DNA of 64,000 bases, from the NCBI RefSeq assembly GCF_030811475.1, contig NZ_JAUSQV010000001.1, positions 1,318,501-1,382,500 on the forward strand, written 5' to 3'. This document shows, piece after piece, positions 32,703 through 41,574 of the stretch; the first letter of the stretch is position 1, and each line of letters starts with the position of its first letter. The position numbers and the translations under genes are program-made. The notes below the pieces were generated by a model. It made no database searches. It was not told the DNA's origin and worked only from the letters and a program-made list of their open reading frames with translations. This DNA comes from Nakamurella flavida (GTDB taxonomy: Bacteria; Actinomycetota; Actinomycetes; Mycobacteriales; Nakamurellaceae).

Positions 32703-33938
32703 GTGCGTTTCCAGGACGCGATCCTCTGGCAGGTCTATCCGCTGGGCTTCTGCGGCGCCCCGATCCGGGAAGCGGCGACGCCCGCCCCGCGGCTGCGCCG
32801 CCTGCTGAACTGGCTCGATCACGCCGTCGAGCTCGGCACCTCCGGTCTGCTGCTCGGCCCGGTCTTCGCCTCCAGCACCCACGGGTACGACAGCCTCGAC
32901 CAGTTCGCCGTCGACCCCCGCCTGGGCACCGAGCAGGATCTGGCCGATCTCGTCGAGGCGTGCCACGACCGCGGCCTGGTCGTGGTGCTGGACGGGGTGT
33001 TCAACCACGTCGGGCGGGATCACCCCCGGTTCCGCCAAGCCCTGCTCGACGGACCGGACGGTCCCGACGCCGACCTGTTCGCGGTCGACTGGGCCGCGGA
33101 GGGCGGTCCGCACGCCGCCGTGTTCGAGGGCCACGACGCCCTGGTCGCGCTGAACCACTCCTCCGCCGCGGCGCGGGAGTACGTCCGGTCGGTGATGGAG
33201 TACTGGCTGGAGCGCGGCATCGACGGATGGCGGCTGGACGCGGCCTACACCGTGGACCCGACGTTCTGGGCGGCCGTCCTGCCCGCCGTCCGCGAGCGGC
33301 ACCCGGATGCCTGGTTCGTCGGGGAGGTCATCCACGGTGACTACGCCGACTTCGTCCGGCGGTCCGGAGTCGACACCGTCACCCAGTACGAGCTGTGGAG
33401 CTCGGTCGGGAACGCCATCGCATCGCGGAACTTCTTCGAGCTGGACTGGACCCTGCAGCGGCACAACGCCTTTCTGGCCGACTTCGTCCCGGCGACGTTC
33501 ATCGGCAACCACGACGTCACCCGGATCGCCAGCACCGTCGGCGAGGACCGCGCCGTCCTCGCGCTGGCCGTGCTGATGACCGTGGGCGGCATCCCCACCG
33601 TGTACGCCGGTGACGAGTTCGGCTACACCGGTGTGAAGGAGGAACGGGAGGGCGGCGACGACGCCGTCCGCCCCGAGTTCCCCGACACCCCCGGCGATGT
33701 CGCACCGTGGGGGGCATCCGTCCTGCAGGCGCACCGTCAGCTCATCGCCCTGCGCCGCCGGTACCGGTGGCTCGTCACCGCGACCACCACCGCCGAGGAG
33801 CTGACCAACACCCGCTACCGCTACCGGGTGCGGGCGGCCGGGGGTTCCGACGAGCTGCTGGTCGAGCTGGACATCGGCGATCGACCGTCCGGGCGGATCC
33901 TGGCCGGCGACCGGGTCGAATGGTCCACCGCCGGGTGA
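32703..33938 (+). CDS. GH13 alpha-amylase family protein
   Basis: The 411-residue protein is a GH13 TIM-barrel enzyme. Seen are WQVYPLGF, VLDGVFNHVGRDH (region I), GWRLDAAYTV with the nucleophile Asp (region II), FVGEVIHGDY with the acid/base Glu (region III), and FIGNHDVTRIAS with the third acid (region IV). It lacks a signal peptide, so it acts in the cytosol, probably on short malto- or related oligosaccharides. It is shorter than most maltases or trehalose hydrolases because the C-terminal beta domain is reduced. GTG 32703 follows AGGAGGCACCCCC, which fixes the start. Confidence 0.9.
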   Translation: MRFQDAILWQVYPLGFCGAPIREAATPAPRLRRLLNWLDHAVELGTSGLLLGPVFASSTHGYDSLDQFAVDPRLGTEQDLADLVEACHDRGLVVVLDGVFNHVGRDHPRFRQALLDGPDGPDADLFAVDWAAEGGPHAAVFEGHDALVALNHSSAAAREYVRSVMEYWLERGIDGWRLDAAYTVDPTFWAAVLPAVRERHPDAWFVGEVIHGDYADFVRRSGVDTVTQYELWSSVGNAIASRNFFELDWTLQRHNAFLADFVPATFIGNHDVTRIASTVGEDRAVLALAVLMTVGGIPTVYAGDEFGYTGVKEEREGGDDAVRPEFPDTPGDVAPWGASVLQAHRQLIALRRRYRWLVTATTTAEELTNTRYRYRVRAAGGSDELLVELDIGDRPSGRILAGDRVEWSTAG

Positions 33939-34143
33939 CATGCGCTGCCGCGCAGGCGTTCCGCGACGATGGCCGGATCGAGCTGCGGGGGTAGCGGAGC
34001 CCCACGGCGGCACCGTCCACCGATCGGGGGACACCACGCTTCCTCCCCCGCGGGGCACGACCGGCGGACGGGGGGCGGGGGCGGACGCGACGAGGGTGAT
34101 CCCAGGCCAGGAACAGCCTGACCCCGGACGAGCGAGGCACCGG

Positions 34144-35529
34144 ATGAGCATCGATCTCCTCCCCCGGCGGGCGGACCATCACCCGTCGACCACCGGCGGA
34201 CGCGCGAGCCGCCCGGTCACCCACGTCGTGGACCTGCCGCCCGTCTCGGCGGAGCATCGGCTCGCCGGGAGTCGCTTCACCCCGTTCCACCGGCTGATCG
34301 TCACCGGCCTCGTGGTGAACGTCGTCACCGCGATCGTTCTGGCCCTGAGCGCACCGACCGCGGCCCAACTGCTCGCCGCTACGATCACGGCAGCGTCCGT
34401 CAACATGTGCATGGCGGTGCTCATCCGGCACCAATACGTGGTCAACGCGCTGTTCGCTTTGGCCACCCGCGCCCCGCTCAGCTGGCCGCCGCGGGTGCGG
34501 GCCGCCCTGGCCAAGGTGTACCAGGTCGGCGGCGGAGTCCATGTGGGGTGCGCGATCTCGGCCACGGCCTGGTTCTCCGCCTTCACCCTGGTGCTGCTCA
34601 CCCACCCGGAGATCGGTTCTGCCGCCGGCGTGCGGGACATGCTGGTCGGCGTCGCCGTCGCCATCGCGGCGGACCTGATCCTGGTGGCGCTCTGCGCCCG
34701 CCCGTCGATGCGCGAGCAGCACCATCACGTCTTCGAGTTCACCCACCGGTACGGCGGCTGGCTGGCCCTGACCCTGTTCGTCCCGCTGACCTTCCTGGTG
34801 GCGATCGACAACGGGGGGAACGTCCTGGACGCGGTGCTCGGGTCGCCGAACACCTGGATCCTGGCGACCCTGATCGTCGGGGCGGCCATCCCGTGGCTGC
34901 AGCTGCGCCGGGTGCCGGTCGAGGTGACCCGGCCGTCGGACCACGTCGCCCTGGTCCGCTTCCCCACCGAGCCGCGTCCGCGGACCGGCTCGGCCTCCCG
35001 GGTCTCCCGCACCCCGCTCGGCGAGTGGCACGCCTTCGCGAACATGGTCGACCCCGGCGAGCCCGGCTTCCGGATGGCGATCTCGAAGGCCGGCGAGTGG
35101 ACCTCCGAGCTCATCGCCGACCCGCCGGAACACCTGTGGCTGCGGGGCGTGCCCACCACCGGCGTCGGCACCTGCGCCCGCCTGTTCACCAAGGTCGTCT
35201 GGGTGACCACCGGCAGTGGCATCGCCCCCTGCCTGCCCCACCTGCTGAACGACCCCACGCCGACCAAGCTGGTCTGGGTCACCCGCCACCCGGAGCGGAC
35301 CTACGGCGCCGAGCTGGTCGGGCAGATCCTCAGCACCCAGCCCGACGCGACGCTGTGGAACTCCGACGAGCTGGGCAAGCCGGACCTGGCCGAACTCGCC
35401 TACCAGGCGTACGTGGAGTCGGGCGCCGAGGCCGTCATCTGCATCTCCAACAAGGCCGCCACCACCGACCTCGTCCGCCGGCTGCAGCAGCGCGGCATCC
35501 CGGCGTTCGGTCCCATCTGGGACTCCTGA
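34144..35529 (+). CDS. TmpL-like integral membrane protein with ferredoxin reductase-like C-terminus
   Basis: The 461-residue protein has six hydrophobic segments (about 45-260) with His residues near the membrane ends (LIRHQY, GGGVHVGC, REQHHHVFEFTHRYGGW), reminiscent of haem-binding ferric reductase-like domains. The C-terminal half (about 270-461) resembles an FAD/NAD(P)H reductase: TTGSGIAPCLPHLL, LVWVTRHPERTYG, AEAVICISNKAATTDLVRRL and a terminal GIPAFGPIWDS. This matches, as far as can be recalled, the membrane-plus-reductase part of the fungal TmpL redox proteins, without their AMP-binding domain. Its role could be electron transfer across the membrane. ATG 34144 was chosen; the upstream in-frame stretch is noncoding in style. 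Confidence 0.72.
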   Translation: MSIDLLPRRADHHPSTTGGRASRPVTHVVDLPPVSAEHRLAGSRFTPFHRLIVTGLVVNVVTAIVLALSAPTAAQLLAATITAASVNMCMAVLIRHQYVVNALFALATRAPLSWPPRVRAALAKVYQVGGGVHVGCAISATAWFSAFTLVLLTHPEIGSAAGVRDMLVGVAVAIAADLILVALCARPSMREQHHHVFEFTHRYGGWLALTLFVPLTFLVAIDNGGNVLDAVLGSPNTWILATLIVGAAIPWLQLRRVPVEVTRPSDHVALVRFPTEPRPRTGSASRVSRTPLGEWHAFANMVDPGEPGFRMAISKAGEWTSELIADPPEHLWLRGVPTTGVGTCARLFTKVVWVTTGSGIAPCLPHLLNDPTPTKLVWVTRHPERTYGAELVGQILSTQPDATLWNSDELGKPDLAELAYQAYVESGAEAVICISNKAATTDLVRRLQQRGIPAFGPIWDS

Positions 35530-35555
35530 ACCGGGCGGCCCGGGACGCGGGAAGG

Positions 35556-35592
35556 CGAGAGCCGGAGCGGCGTGGTGCCGCTCCGGCTCTCG
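35556..35592. terminator. Strong bidirectional hairpin terminator
   Basis: Two 16-bp arms (CGAGAGCCGGAGCGGC and its complement) flank a 5-nt loop GTGGT, a perfect stem. It lies between the convergent TmpL-like gene and the membrane protein gene. Confidence 0.8.
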
Positions 35593-35638
35593 TGATCGTT
35601 CGGGTGGGGCGGGACACCTCTCTGCGCAACCCTCGGGC

Positions 35639-36136
35639 TCAGCCCTCCGGCTTGTTCGGCACACCGGCGGTGGGGGTCTTGCCGGCCGGCTGCTGGGCGG
35701 CGTTGTACGACGGGGGCGTGGCCGGGGTGGCGTTCACCAGCGTGATGGGCGACGGGGTGCCGTCGGACGGCGGTCGGATCGCGGCGACGACGTCGGCCAC
35801 CGCGATGGCGGTGACCACCCCGACCGTGGCCCAGGCCCGGCCGCGCCGGCTGCCGGTGGCGCCCACTGCGGACACCAGGGCCAGCGGGACGTCCATCGCG
35901 TCACCGGCGACCCGGGCCCACAGCATGGCCGGTGACGGGGCGACGAACAGACCCGCGGACACTGCGAGCTCGCGCGCCCCGATCGATCGCAGCAGCACCC
36001 GGTTCCGCAGCCGGGGCGTCGCCCCGATGAGCCGGGCGACCGCACCGGGAACGACCGCGGGCGCGACACCGAGGGCGGCGGACAGAACCCCGAAGGAACG
36101 GGTGAGGGTGGTGTAACCGGTCGAGGTGTTCGGCAT
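35639..36136 (-). CDS. Small membrane protein (DUF4267-like)
   Basis: The 165-residue protein has about four hydrophobic segments: FGVLSAALGVAPAVVPGAVARLIG, ELAVSAGLFVAPSPAMLWARVAG, MDVPLALVSAVGATG and WATVGVVTAIAVADVVAAI. It ends in a Pro-rich tail (TPTAGVPNKPEG). Its pattern, with RNRVLLRSIGARELA between helices, resembles DUF4267-type membrane proteins. The function is unknown. ATG 36136 was preferred to the reading from 36190, whose first 18 residues look noncoding. Confidence 0.7.
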   Translation of the reverse strand: MPNTSTGYTTLTRSFGVLSAALGVAPAVVPGAVARLIGATPRLRNRVLLRSIGARELAVSAGLFVAPSPAMLWARVAGDAMDVPLALVSAVGATGSRRGRAWATVGVVTAIAVADVVAAIRPPSDGTPSPITLVNATPATPPSYNAAQQPAGKTPTAGVPNKPEG

Positions 36137-36286
36137 GACGCTCCTAGCGGGACCGCCGCGGCGGTCCGGTTCGTGCGCAGCCGTGCCCACTGCGTTGTCC
36201 GATGGGCAACGGCGGGGACGCTCCCCCGGTACCGCGTCCCGTCCGCCGCCAAACAGCCCACCGGTGCAACGCTCGCCACACTCTTG

Positions 36287-37291
36287 TCAGAACAGGCGGT
36301 AGCTCGACCGGGAGACCTGGAAGCCGGCCCCGCTGGTCAGACTGCGACAGGTCACGCCGGTGGTCTCGCTGACGCAGGTCGTCGCCCCGGGTGTGAGGGA
36401 CGAGCCGTACGGGAGAGGAGGCGTGCCGTCGGACGAAGGAGACCCGTCGGACCCCGCAGAGCTCCAGTCGCAGTAATCGAGCAAGTCACCCTTGCTGTCG
36501 GGCGGGGTGGTCCTGAGATCGGACGTCTGTCCGGCGTTGTGGACGCTGAAGGAGAGCGTCAGGGCCGGCGTCGGTTCCTCGCAGGTCACATGGGGGAAGT
36601 CGGCCTCCTCGATCACGCAGTCCGCACCGGGAACCCCTTTGTCGGCCATCACGCAGCTGATGTTGCCCGACGGGGACACGAAATGGATCATGCCCGGGAC
36701 CTCGACCTGGGTGTCGTCCACCCGGAACGCCTGCGGGTCGGCGGGGATCGGTTCGGCCGCCGGAGGTACCGACGTCGGGGCGGGGGTCGGCGGAACACCC
36801 GTCGCGGCACTGGGTGGCGAGGGCTCCGGCGAGTCGGGCGCGGCCGGGGGTGTCTCCACCGGAGCAACGGGCGGCCGATCCGGCGTGGGGGTCGACAGCG
36901 GGACGGTGGCGGACGGAGCAGGCGATGTGGTGGCCCCGCCCGTCGTCGGGGCGGAGGGTGTTGCGGGAGCGTCACCGCTCGTGACCGGCACGGTGGGGGC
37001 GATCGCCGGCGACGAGCTGGTCCCGTCGGCGAGCAGCAGGGTGGCGGACACCCCGACCAGCGCGACGACGACGGCGACCGCGGCGGCGAGCAGCGCGGTC
37101 GTCCACCCCCGACGACGGGCGGGAGCGGCGAGCGGGAGGACGGCGAACGGTTCCGTGGGTGCCGCCCCGGAGGCGAGCTCGGTCATCACGCGCCGCAGTT
37201 GGGCGTCATCGACGGGTTCGAGCGGGTACCGGTCGGTCAGGGCCGCCCGCAGCCTCGCCTCGGCGGTCGCGTCGGGAATGTCTCGGGTCAT
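36287..37291 (-). CDS. Anti-sigma-factor-like membrane protein with extracytoplasmic domain
   Basis: The 334-residue protein has a short cytosolic N-terminus (1-65, with ARLRAALTDRYPLEPVDDAQLRRVM), a transmembrane helix (TTALLAAAVAVVVALVGVSATLLL, about 64-88), a Pro/Thr-rich spacer to about 190, and an extracytoplasmic domain with six Cys. The last domain (FVSPSGNISCVMAD, CRSLTSGAGFQVSRSSYRLF) is a DUF6636-like type found in actinobacterial secreted proteins. Its start overlaps the sigma gene stop (ATGA, 37288-37291), which supports a sigma/anti-sigma pair. No ZAS zinc motif was seen, so the anti-sigma role is an inference from position. Confidence 0.75.
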   Translation of the reverse strand: MTRDIPDATAEARLRAALTDRYPLEPVDDAQLRRVMTELASGAAPTEPFAVLPLAAPARRRGWTTALLAAAVAVVVALVGVSATLLLADGTSSSPAIAPTVPVTSGDAPATPSAPTTGGATTSPAPSATVPLSTPTPDRPPVAPVETPPAAPDSPEPSPPSAATGVPPTPAPTSVPPAAEPIPADPQAFRVDDTQVEVPGMIHFVSPSGNISCVMADKGVPGADCVIEEADFPHVTCEEPTPALTLSFSVHNAGQTSDLRTTPPDSKGDLLDYCDWSSAGSDGSPSSDGTPPLPYGSSLTPGATTCVSETTGVTCRSLTSGAGFQVSRSSYRLF

Positions 37292-37816
37292 CGGAGTTCA
37301 CCTCGGGAGTGGTCCTGCAGCTGGGGGGCCAGACGCCGCAGGGCGTCGGCACTGATGCGCCGGACGGTGCCGGCGGGGCGGTTCAGGAGGGCGGAGATCT
37401 CCTTCACGGGGAGGTCCTCCAGGTAGCGGAGCACCACGATCTGCCGGGCCGTGGCGTCGAGCAGCGCCAGGGCCTGCTCCAGGTCCATCCGCTGCTCGAC
37501 CTGTCCGTACGCGTCGGAGGTCGTCGCGGTCTCCGGCAGATGCTCGGTGGGCACCTCGCTGACGAGCGCGGACCGGCGGAGTCGGTCGTTGAGCAGGTTG
37601 ACCGCCGTGCGCCGCAGGTAGGCCCCGGCGCGCGGTCACCCCCGCGAGGTGCGGCGCCGCCCGCAGATAGGCGCCCTGGGCCAGGTCCGAGCCGGCGTCG
37701 CGGTCACCGGTCAACGCCCGGCCCAACCTGTTCAGGTAGGCCAGGTCATCGCCGACGGTGTTCGCGTCGATGGGTGGTGGCAGCGCCGGCGGTGCCATCA
37801 CGGTCCGTTCGTTCAT
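37288..37816 (-). pseudogene. ECF-type RNA polymerase sigma factor, frameshifted
   Basis: The N-terminal part starts at ATG 37816 (MNERTVMAPPALPPPIDANT, then DDLAYLNRLGRALTGDRDAGSDLAQGAYLRAAP) and carries sigma region 2. The rest (AGAYLRRTAVNLLNDRLRRSALVSEVP, then region 4: LEQALALLDATARQIVVLRYL, EISALLNRPAGTVRRISADAL) is in another frame down to 37288. The frame changes near 37632-37642, where the minus strand reads GTGACCGCGCGCCGGGG; removing one base from the GC run restores a continuous ECF protein of about 176 residues. It is therefore a pseudogene or a sequencing error. It overlaps its anti-sigma-like partner by 4 bp. Confidence 0.75.
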
Positions 37817-37947
37817 ACCCACCAGGACGGGCGGGGCCACAGAAGTGTTCACGCCCGGGGGAGTGTGGACCGTCCCGAACGCCACCGGCAACCGCGCTGG
37901 TCCGAAGACCTCCTCCTGCCCGGGGCTTCGAAGTCCGGGTACGAAAG

Positions 37948-37976
37948 AGCCCCGAGGAGAAGATCTCCTCGGGGCT
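37948..37976 (-). terminator. Terminator downstream of tRNA-Pro
   Basis: The 13-bp perfect stem AGCCCCGAGGAGA / TCTCCTCGGGGCT has a 3-nt loop; on the minus strand it is followed by CTTTCG. It lies 10 bp after the tRNA 3' end. Confidence 0.8.
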
Positions 37977-37985
37977 GTCGATTTG

Positions 37986-38059
<74 letters not shown>

Positions 38060-38184
38060 GTCGAGCCGATCCGCAGACCGGCGTGCAGAAGCTTACCGCA
38101 GCCCCGGGGCCTCCTGATCCAGCCCGGCCGGGCGGCAGGCGCCCACCGGTGCAGGGCACGATCACTCCCGTGCAGGATCAGGGC

Positions 38185-38946
38185 ATGGACACCGTGCGCC
38201 TGGGCCTGGCTCTCGCGGTGCTCCTGGTCGTCCTGGTCGCGATCGGGGCGGTGATCACCCGGGCGGCCGGGCTGGGGCCGTGGCGGCAACCGGTGACGGC
38301 GTCGGTGCGCGCGGTGCTGCAACTGGCCGGCATCTCGCTGATCATCGCGGTCGTCCTGCGGTCGCTGGTGCTGACCGCGCTGTTCCTGCTGCTGATGGTG
38401 GTCGCCGCGGCGGGGACGAGCGCGCGGCGGGTCACCGGGTCGCTCCGGCCGGGCTCGTGGTGGACGGCTCTACCCATCGCCGCCGGGGCGATCCCGACCG
38501 TGCTGATCATCGCGGTCAGCGGGGCGGTGCCGCTCGCGCCGGTCGCCGTCCTGCCCACTGCAGGCATCCTCATCGGCGGCGCGATGACGGCCACGTCGCT
38601 GGCCGGCCGCCGGGTGGTGGACGAGCTGGACGCGCACCGCGGCGCCTACGAGGCTGCCCTGTCCATCGGGCTGTCCCGGCGGGAGGCGGTCTCCCTGGTC
38701 GCCCGACCGGCCGCCGCCACCGCCCTGGTGCCGGGCCTGGACCAGACCCGCACCGTCGGACTGGTGACCCTGCCGGGCGCATTCGTCGGCGTCCTGCTGG
38801 CCGGGGCCTCGCCGTGGCAGGCCGGCGCGACGCAGCTGCTCGTGCTGGTCGCGCTGGTGGTGGTGCAGGTCGTCGCGGTGGCCGTCACCGTCGAGCTGTT
38901 CTCCGCCGGTCTCCTCCCCGCCGCCGACGGCCCGCTGCCGGAATGA
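38185..38946 (+). CDS. fetB: FetB/UPF0014-type ABC transporter permease
   Basis: The 253-residue protein has about seven hydrophobic segments and matches the UPF0014/FetB family, the membrane part of an iron-export ABC transporter in E. coli. Supporting segments: VRAVLQLAGISLIIAVVLR, LPTAGILIGGAMTATSLAGRR, HRGAYEAALSIGLSRREAV, and LDQTRTVGLVTLPGAFVGVLLAGASPWQAG. No ATPase (FetA) lies next to it, so its partner is elsewhere or absent. ATG 38185 follows AGGATCAGGG. Confidence 0.82.
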   Translation: MDTVRLGLALAVLLVVLVAIGAVITRAAGLGPWRQPVTASVRAVLQLAGISLIIAVVLRSLVLTALFLLLMVVAAAGTSARRVTGSLRPGSWWTALPIAAGAIPTVLIIAVSGAVPLAPVAVLPTAGILIGGAMTATSLAGRRVVDELDAHRGAYEAALSIGLSRREAVSLVARPAAATALVPGLDQTRTVGLVTLPGAFVGVLLAGASPWQAGATQLLVLVALVVVQVVAVAVTVELFSAGLLPAADGPLPE

Positions 38947-38989
38947 GCGACCGCGGTGTTTACACCGTCAGGGCGGCGTTCGACCTGGG

Positions 38990-38995
38990 TAAACT
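38990..38995 (+). promoter_or_regulatory. -10 box of leaderless small gene
   Basis: TAAACT lies exactly 6 nt before ATG 39002, with no ribosome-binding site between. Confidence 0.5.
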
Positions 38996-39001
38996 CGACG
39001 C

Positions 39002-39187
39002 ATGTCGTTCATGAAGAAGTTCACCAGCATCGGCGGGCTCATCGCCCTCGCCCAGTCCCCCGCCGGCAAGAAGGCCATCGCCAAGGCCCAGCAGCTCGCC
39101 TCGGACCCGAAGAACAAGCAGAAGATCGCCGACCTCACCAGCAAGATCACCAAGAGGGGTCAGACCCCGCCGCCCGCGGCCCGCTGA
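39002..39187 (+). CDS. Small basic conserved protein
   Basis: The 61-residue protein is Lys-rich with an amphipathic start (MSFMKKFTSIGGLIALAQSP) and a helical, basic remainder (KKAIAKAQQLASDPKNKQKI). It resembles small uncharacterised proteins of many actinobacteria. Its codon use is typical and the leaderless promoter is clear, so it is likely expressed. Possible roles include nucleic acid or membrane binding, but nothing specific is known. It converges with der. Confidence 0.75.
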   Translation: MSFMKKFTSIGGLIALAQSPAGKKAIAKAQQLASDPKNKQKIADLTSKITKRGQTPPPAAR

Positions 39188-39223
39188 TCCGGCAGTGCGG
39201 GTGGGTGGGGCGGCGGGTCGGGG

Positions 39224-40738
39224 TCACTTCCGGCCCGACCGCTTCTCCCGCACGCGCACGTTCACCCGCACCGGCGACCCGGTGAACGCGAAGTCCTCGC
39301 GCAGGCGTCGCTCGATGAAGCGGCGGTAGCCCGCCTCCAGGAACCCGGTGGTGAACAGCACGAACGTCGGCGGCCGGTTCGCCGCCTGCGTCGCGAACAG
39401 CACGCGAGGCTGCTTGCCGCCGCGTACGGGCGGCGGGGTGCCCTGGATGAGCTCGGCCAGCCAGCCGTTCAGGCGACCGGTCGGGATGCGCCGGTCCCAC
39501 GACTCCAGCGCGGTCCGCAGGGCCGGGGCCAGCCGGTGGGTGGCCCGCCCGGTCAGCGCCGAGATGTTGATGCGCTGGGCCCACTGCACCCGCACCAGGT
39601 CCCGCTCGAGCTCGCGGTTGGAGTCCTCCCGGCGCTCGGCGTCGACCAGGTCCGCCTTGTTCAGCGCGATGACCAGCGCCCGGCCCGACTCGATGACCAT
39701 GGTGATGACCCGCTGGTCCTGCTCGGTCAGCGGCTCGGACGAATCGATGAGCACGATGGCCACCTCGGCCGACTCCAGCGCCGTCTGCGTCCGCAGCGAG
39801 GCGTAGAACTCCATGCCCTTGGCCTGGTGCACCCGGCGGCGCAGACCCGCGGTGTCCACGAAACGCCAGACCTCGCCGTCGATCTCGACCAGGGAGTCGA
39901 CCGGGTCGATGGTGGTGCCGGCCATCGCGTTGACCACCGAGCGGGAATCGCCGGCCAGCTTGTTCAGCAGCGAGGACTTGCCCACGTTGGGCTTGCCGAG
40001 CAGGGCCACGCGTCGCGGGCCGATGTTGCCGCCCCCGGAGAACTCCGACGGGGTGGCCGGCAACGCGGCCAGCATCGCGTCCAGCAGGTCGCCGGAACCG
40101 CGGCCGTGCAACGCCGAGACCGGGTGCGGCTCCCCCAGTCCGAGGGTCCACAGCGAGGCCACGTCACCGACGACGCGCTCGTCGTCGACCTTGTTGGCGG
40201 CGAGGATGACCGGGCGCTTCGAGCGGCGCAGCACCTTGGCCATGGCCTCGTCGGTGGCGGTCGCCCCGACGGAGGCGTCGACGACCATCATCACGGCGTC
40301 GGTGGTCAGCATGGCGCGCTCGGCCTGCGCGGCCACGTCACCCTGGAGGCCCTTGGCGTCGGGCTCCCACCCACCGGTGTCGACCACGGTGAACTTGCGC
40401 CCACCCCAGAGCGCCTCGTAGGACACCCGGTCGCGGGTCACCCCGGGGATGTCCTGCACGACGGCCTCGCGGCGGCCGATGATGCGGTTGACCAGCGAGG
40501 ACTTGCCGACGTTGGGTCGACCGACGACGGCCAGGGTCGGTGTCGGGACGGTCGGCTCGAACGCGCCGTCACCGTCCAGCCCGTCCTCCCAGGCCGCGAA
40601 CTCCGACTCGTCGGACCAGGTGCCGATGGCGGCGGAATCCCCGTCGGGGAAGTACGAGGGGTCGCCGAGTTCGCCGGCGGAACCGGCGGTCGAGCCGGTG
40701 GAGGAGGGGGTGCTGTCGTCGATCACACCCCCCATCAT
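39224..40738 (-). CDS. der: Ribosome biogenesis GTPase Der (EngA)
   Basis: The 504-residue protein has two consecutive GTPase domains, P-loops GRPNVGKSS (73-81) and GKPNVGKSS (about 248-256), G3 motifs DTGGW and DTAGL, G4 motifs NKVD and NKAD, and a C-terminal KH-like domain ending [17 protein letters not shown]. Der acts in 50S subunit assembly. An acidic N-terminal extension of about 65 residues is typical for actinobacteria. It is the last gene in the cmk-plsC-der group. A tandem ATG opens the gene; GTG 40726 is another possible start. Confidence 0.96.
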   Translation of the reverse strand: MMGGVIDDSTPSSTGSTAGSAGELGDPSYFPDGDSAAIGTWSDESEFAAWEDGLDGDGAFEPTVPTPTLAVVGRPNVGKSSLVNRIIGRREAVVQDIPGVTRDRVSYEALWGGRKFTVVDTGGWEPDAKGLQGDVAAQAERAMLTTDAVMMVVDASVGATATDEAMAKVLRRSKRPVILAANKVDDERVVGDVASLWTLGLGEPHPVSALHGRGSGDLLDAMLAALPATPSEFSGGGNIGPRRVALLGKPNVGKSSLLNKLAGDSRSVVNAMAGTTIDPVDSLVEIDGEVWRFVDTAGLRRRVHQAKGMEFYASLRTQTALESAEVAIVLIDSSEPLTEQDQRVITMVIESGRALVIALNKADLVDAERREDSNRELERDLVRVQWAQRINISALTGRATHRLAPALRTALESWDRRIPTGRLNGWLAELIQGTPPPVRGGKQPRVLFATQAANRPPTFVLFTTGFLEAGYRRFIERRLREDFAFTGSPVRVNVRVREKRSGRK

Positions 40739-40865
40739 CCCCGCTGGACGGTCCGACGCGAACCCGATCAGCCACGCACCCGGTCGCAGCGGGGCAGGTC
40801 ACAGCGTTCGCGCACAGCTGTTCGCCGGAAGCCGAGGGTCCGGCGGGAGACATCCAGGTGCCCGG

Positions 40866-41549
40866 TCAGTGCCGGCGGTCCACCGATCCGGCGGCCAGAT
40901 CCTCGTCCAGCGTGCGGACCAGCGCGGCCAGGTGCTCGCGGATGCCGTCGGTGGCCGCGGCGACCGCGGTGCGGCTGGCGCCCTGCTCCACCGCGAACGG
41001 CTGGCCGACGAGCACCTCCACGCGGGGGCGGAACCGGCGCCGGACGCCGGACGGCCGGGACACCCCGCGGACGGCCACCGGCACGATCGTCGCGCCCGAC
41101 CGGGCGGCGAGCCAGCCCGCGCCGGCGAACACCGTGGCCACGTCACCCTGGCCGCGGGTGCCCTCGGGGAACACACCGATCGCCCCGCCCGCCTGGAGCT
41201 GGGCCAGCGAAGCCAGCAGCGGGATGCGGTCGGGCTTGTCCCGGACCAGGGCGTACTGGCCGACGTGCTTGAGCAACCACCCCAGTGGGCCGGTCACCGC
41301 CTCGGCCTTGACCAGGAACGACAGCCGTCGAGGGAACGCCCCGAACAGCACCGGGCCGTCCATGAAGTTCGTGTGGTTGGCCACCATGACCAGCGGGCCG
41401 GTGGCGGGGACCCGATCCCGGCCGCGGACGTGCAGCCGGTACAGGGCGGCGCCCAGCGCGATGCCGATGCGCCGGCCGCGGTCCATGCCCCGGGGTGAGG
41501 AGTGCTGGGGAACCGGGTCACCCCGGCCCTCCAGGTTCAGGAACCTCAT
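40866..41549 (-). CDS. plsC: 1-acyl-sn-glycerol-3-phosphate acyltransferase (PlsC-like)
   Basis: The 227-residue protein has the acyltransferase motifs NHTNFMD (H-x4-D, about 58-64) and VFPEGTRG (about 125-132), plus VPVAVRG. It would add an acyl chain to lysophosphatidic acid at the membrane. The gene lies between cmk and der, as in other actinobacteria (M. tuberculosis has a similar layout without plsC). It is 25 bp downstream of cmk, likely in the same transcript. Confidence 0.9.
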   Translation of the reverse strand: MRFLNLEGRGDPVPQHSSPRGMDRGRRIGIALGAALYRLHVRGRDRVPATGPLVMVANHTNFMDGPVLFGAFPRRLSFLVKAEAVTGPLGWLLKHVGQYALVRDKPDRIPLLASLAQLQAGGAIGVFPEGTRGQGDVATVFAGAGWLAARSGATIVPVAVRGVSRPSGVRRRFRPRVEVLVGQPFAVEQGASRTAVAAATDGIREHLAALVRTLDEDLAAGSVDRRH

Positions 41550-41574
41550 CGCGGCAGGTCCGAGGACACACCGC

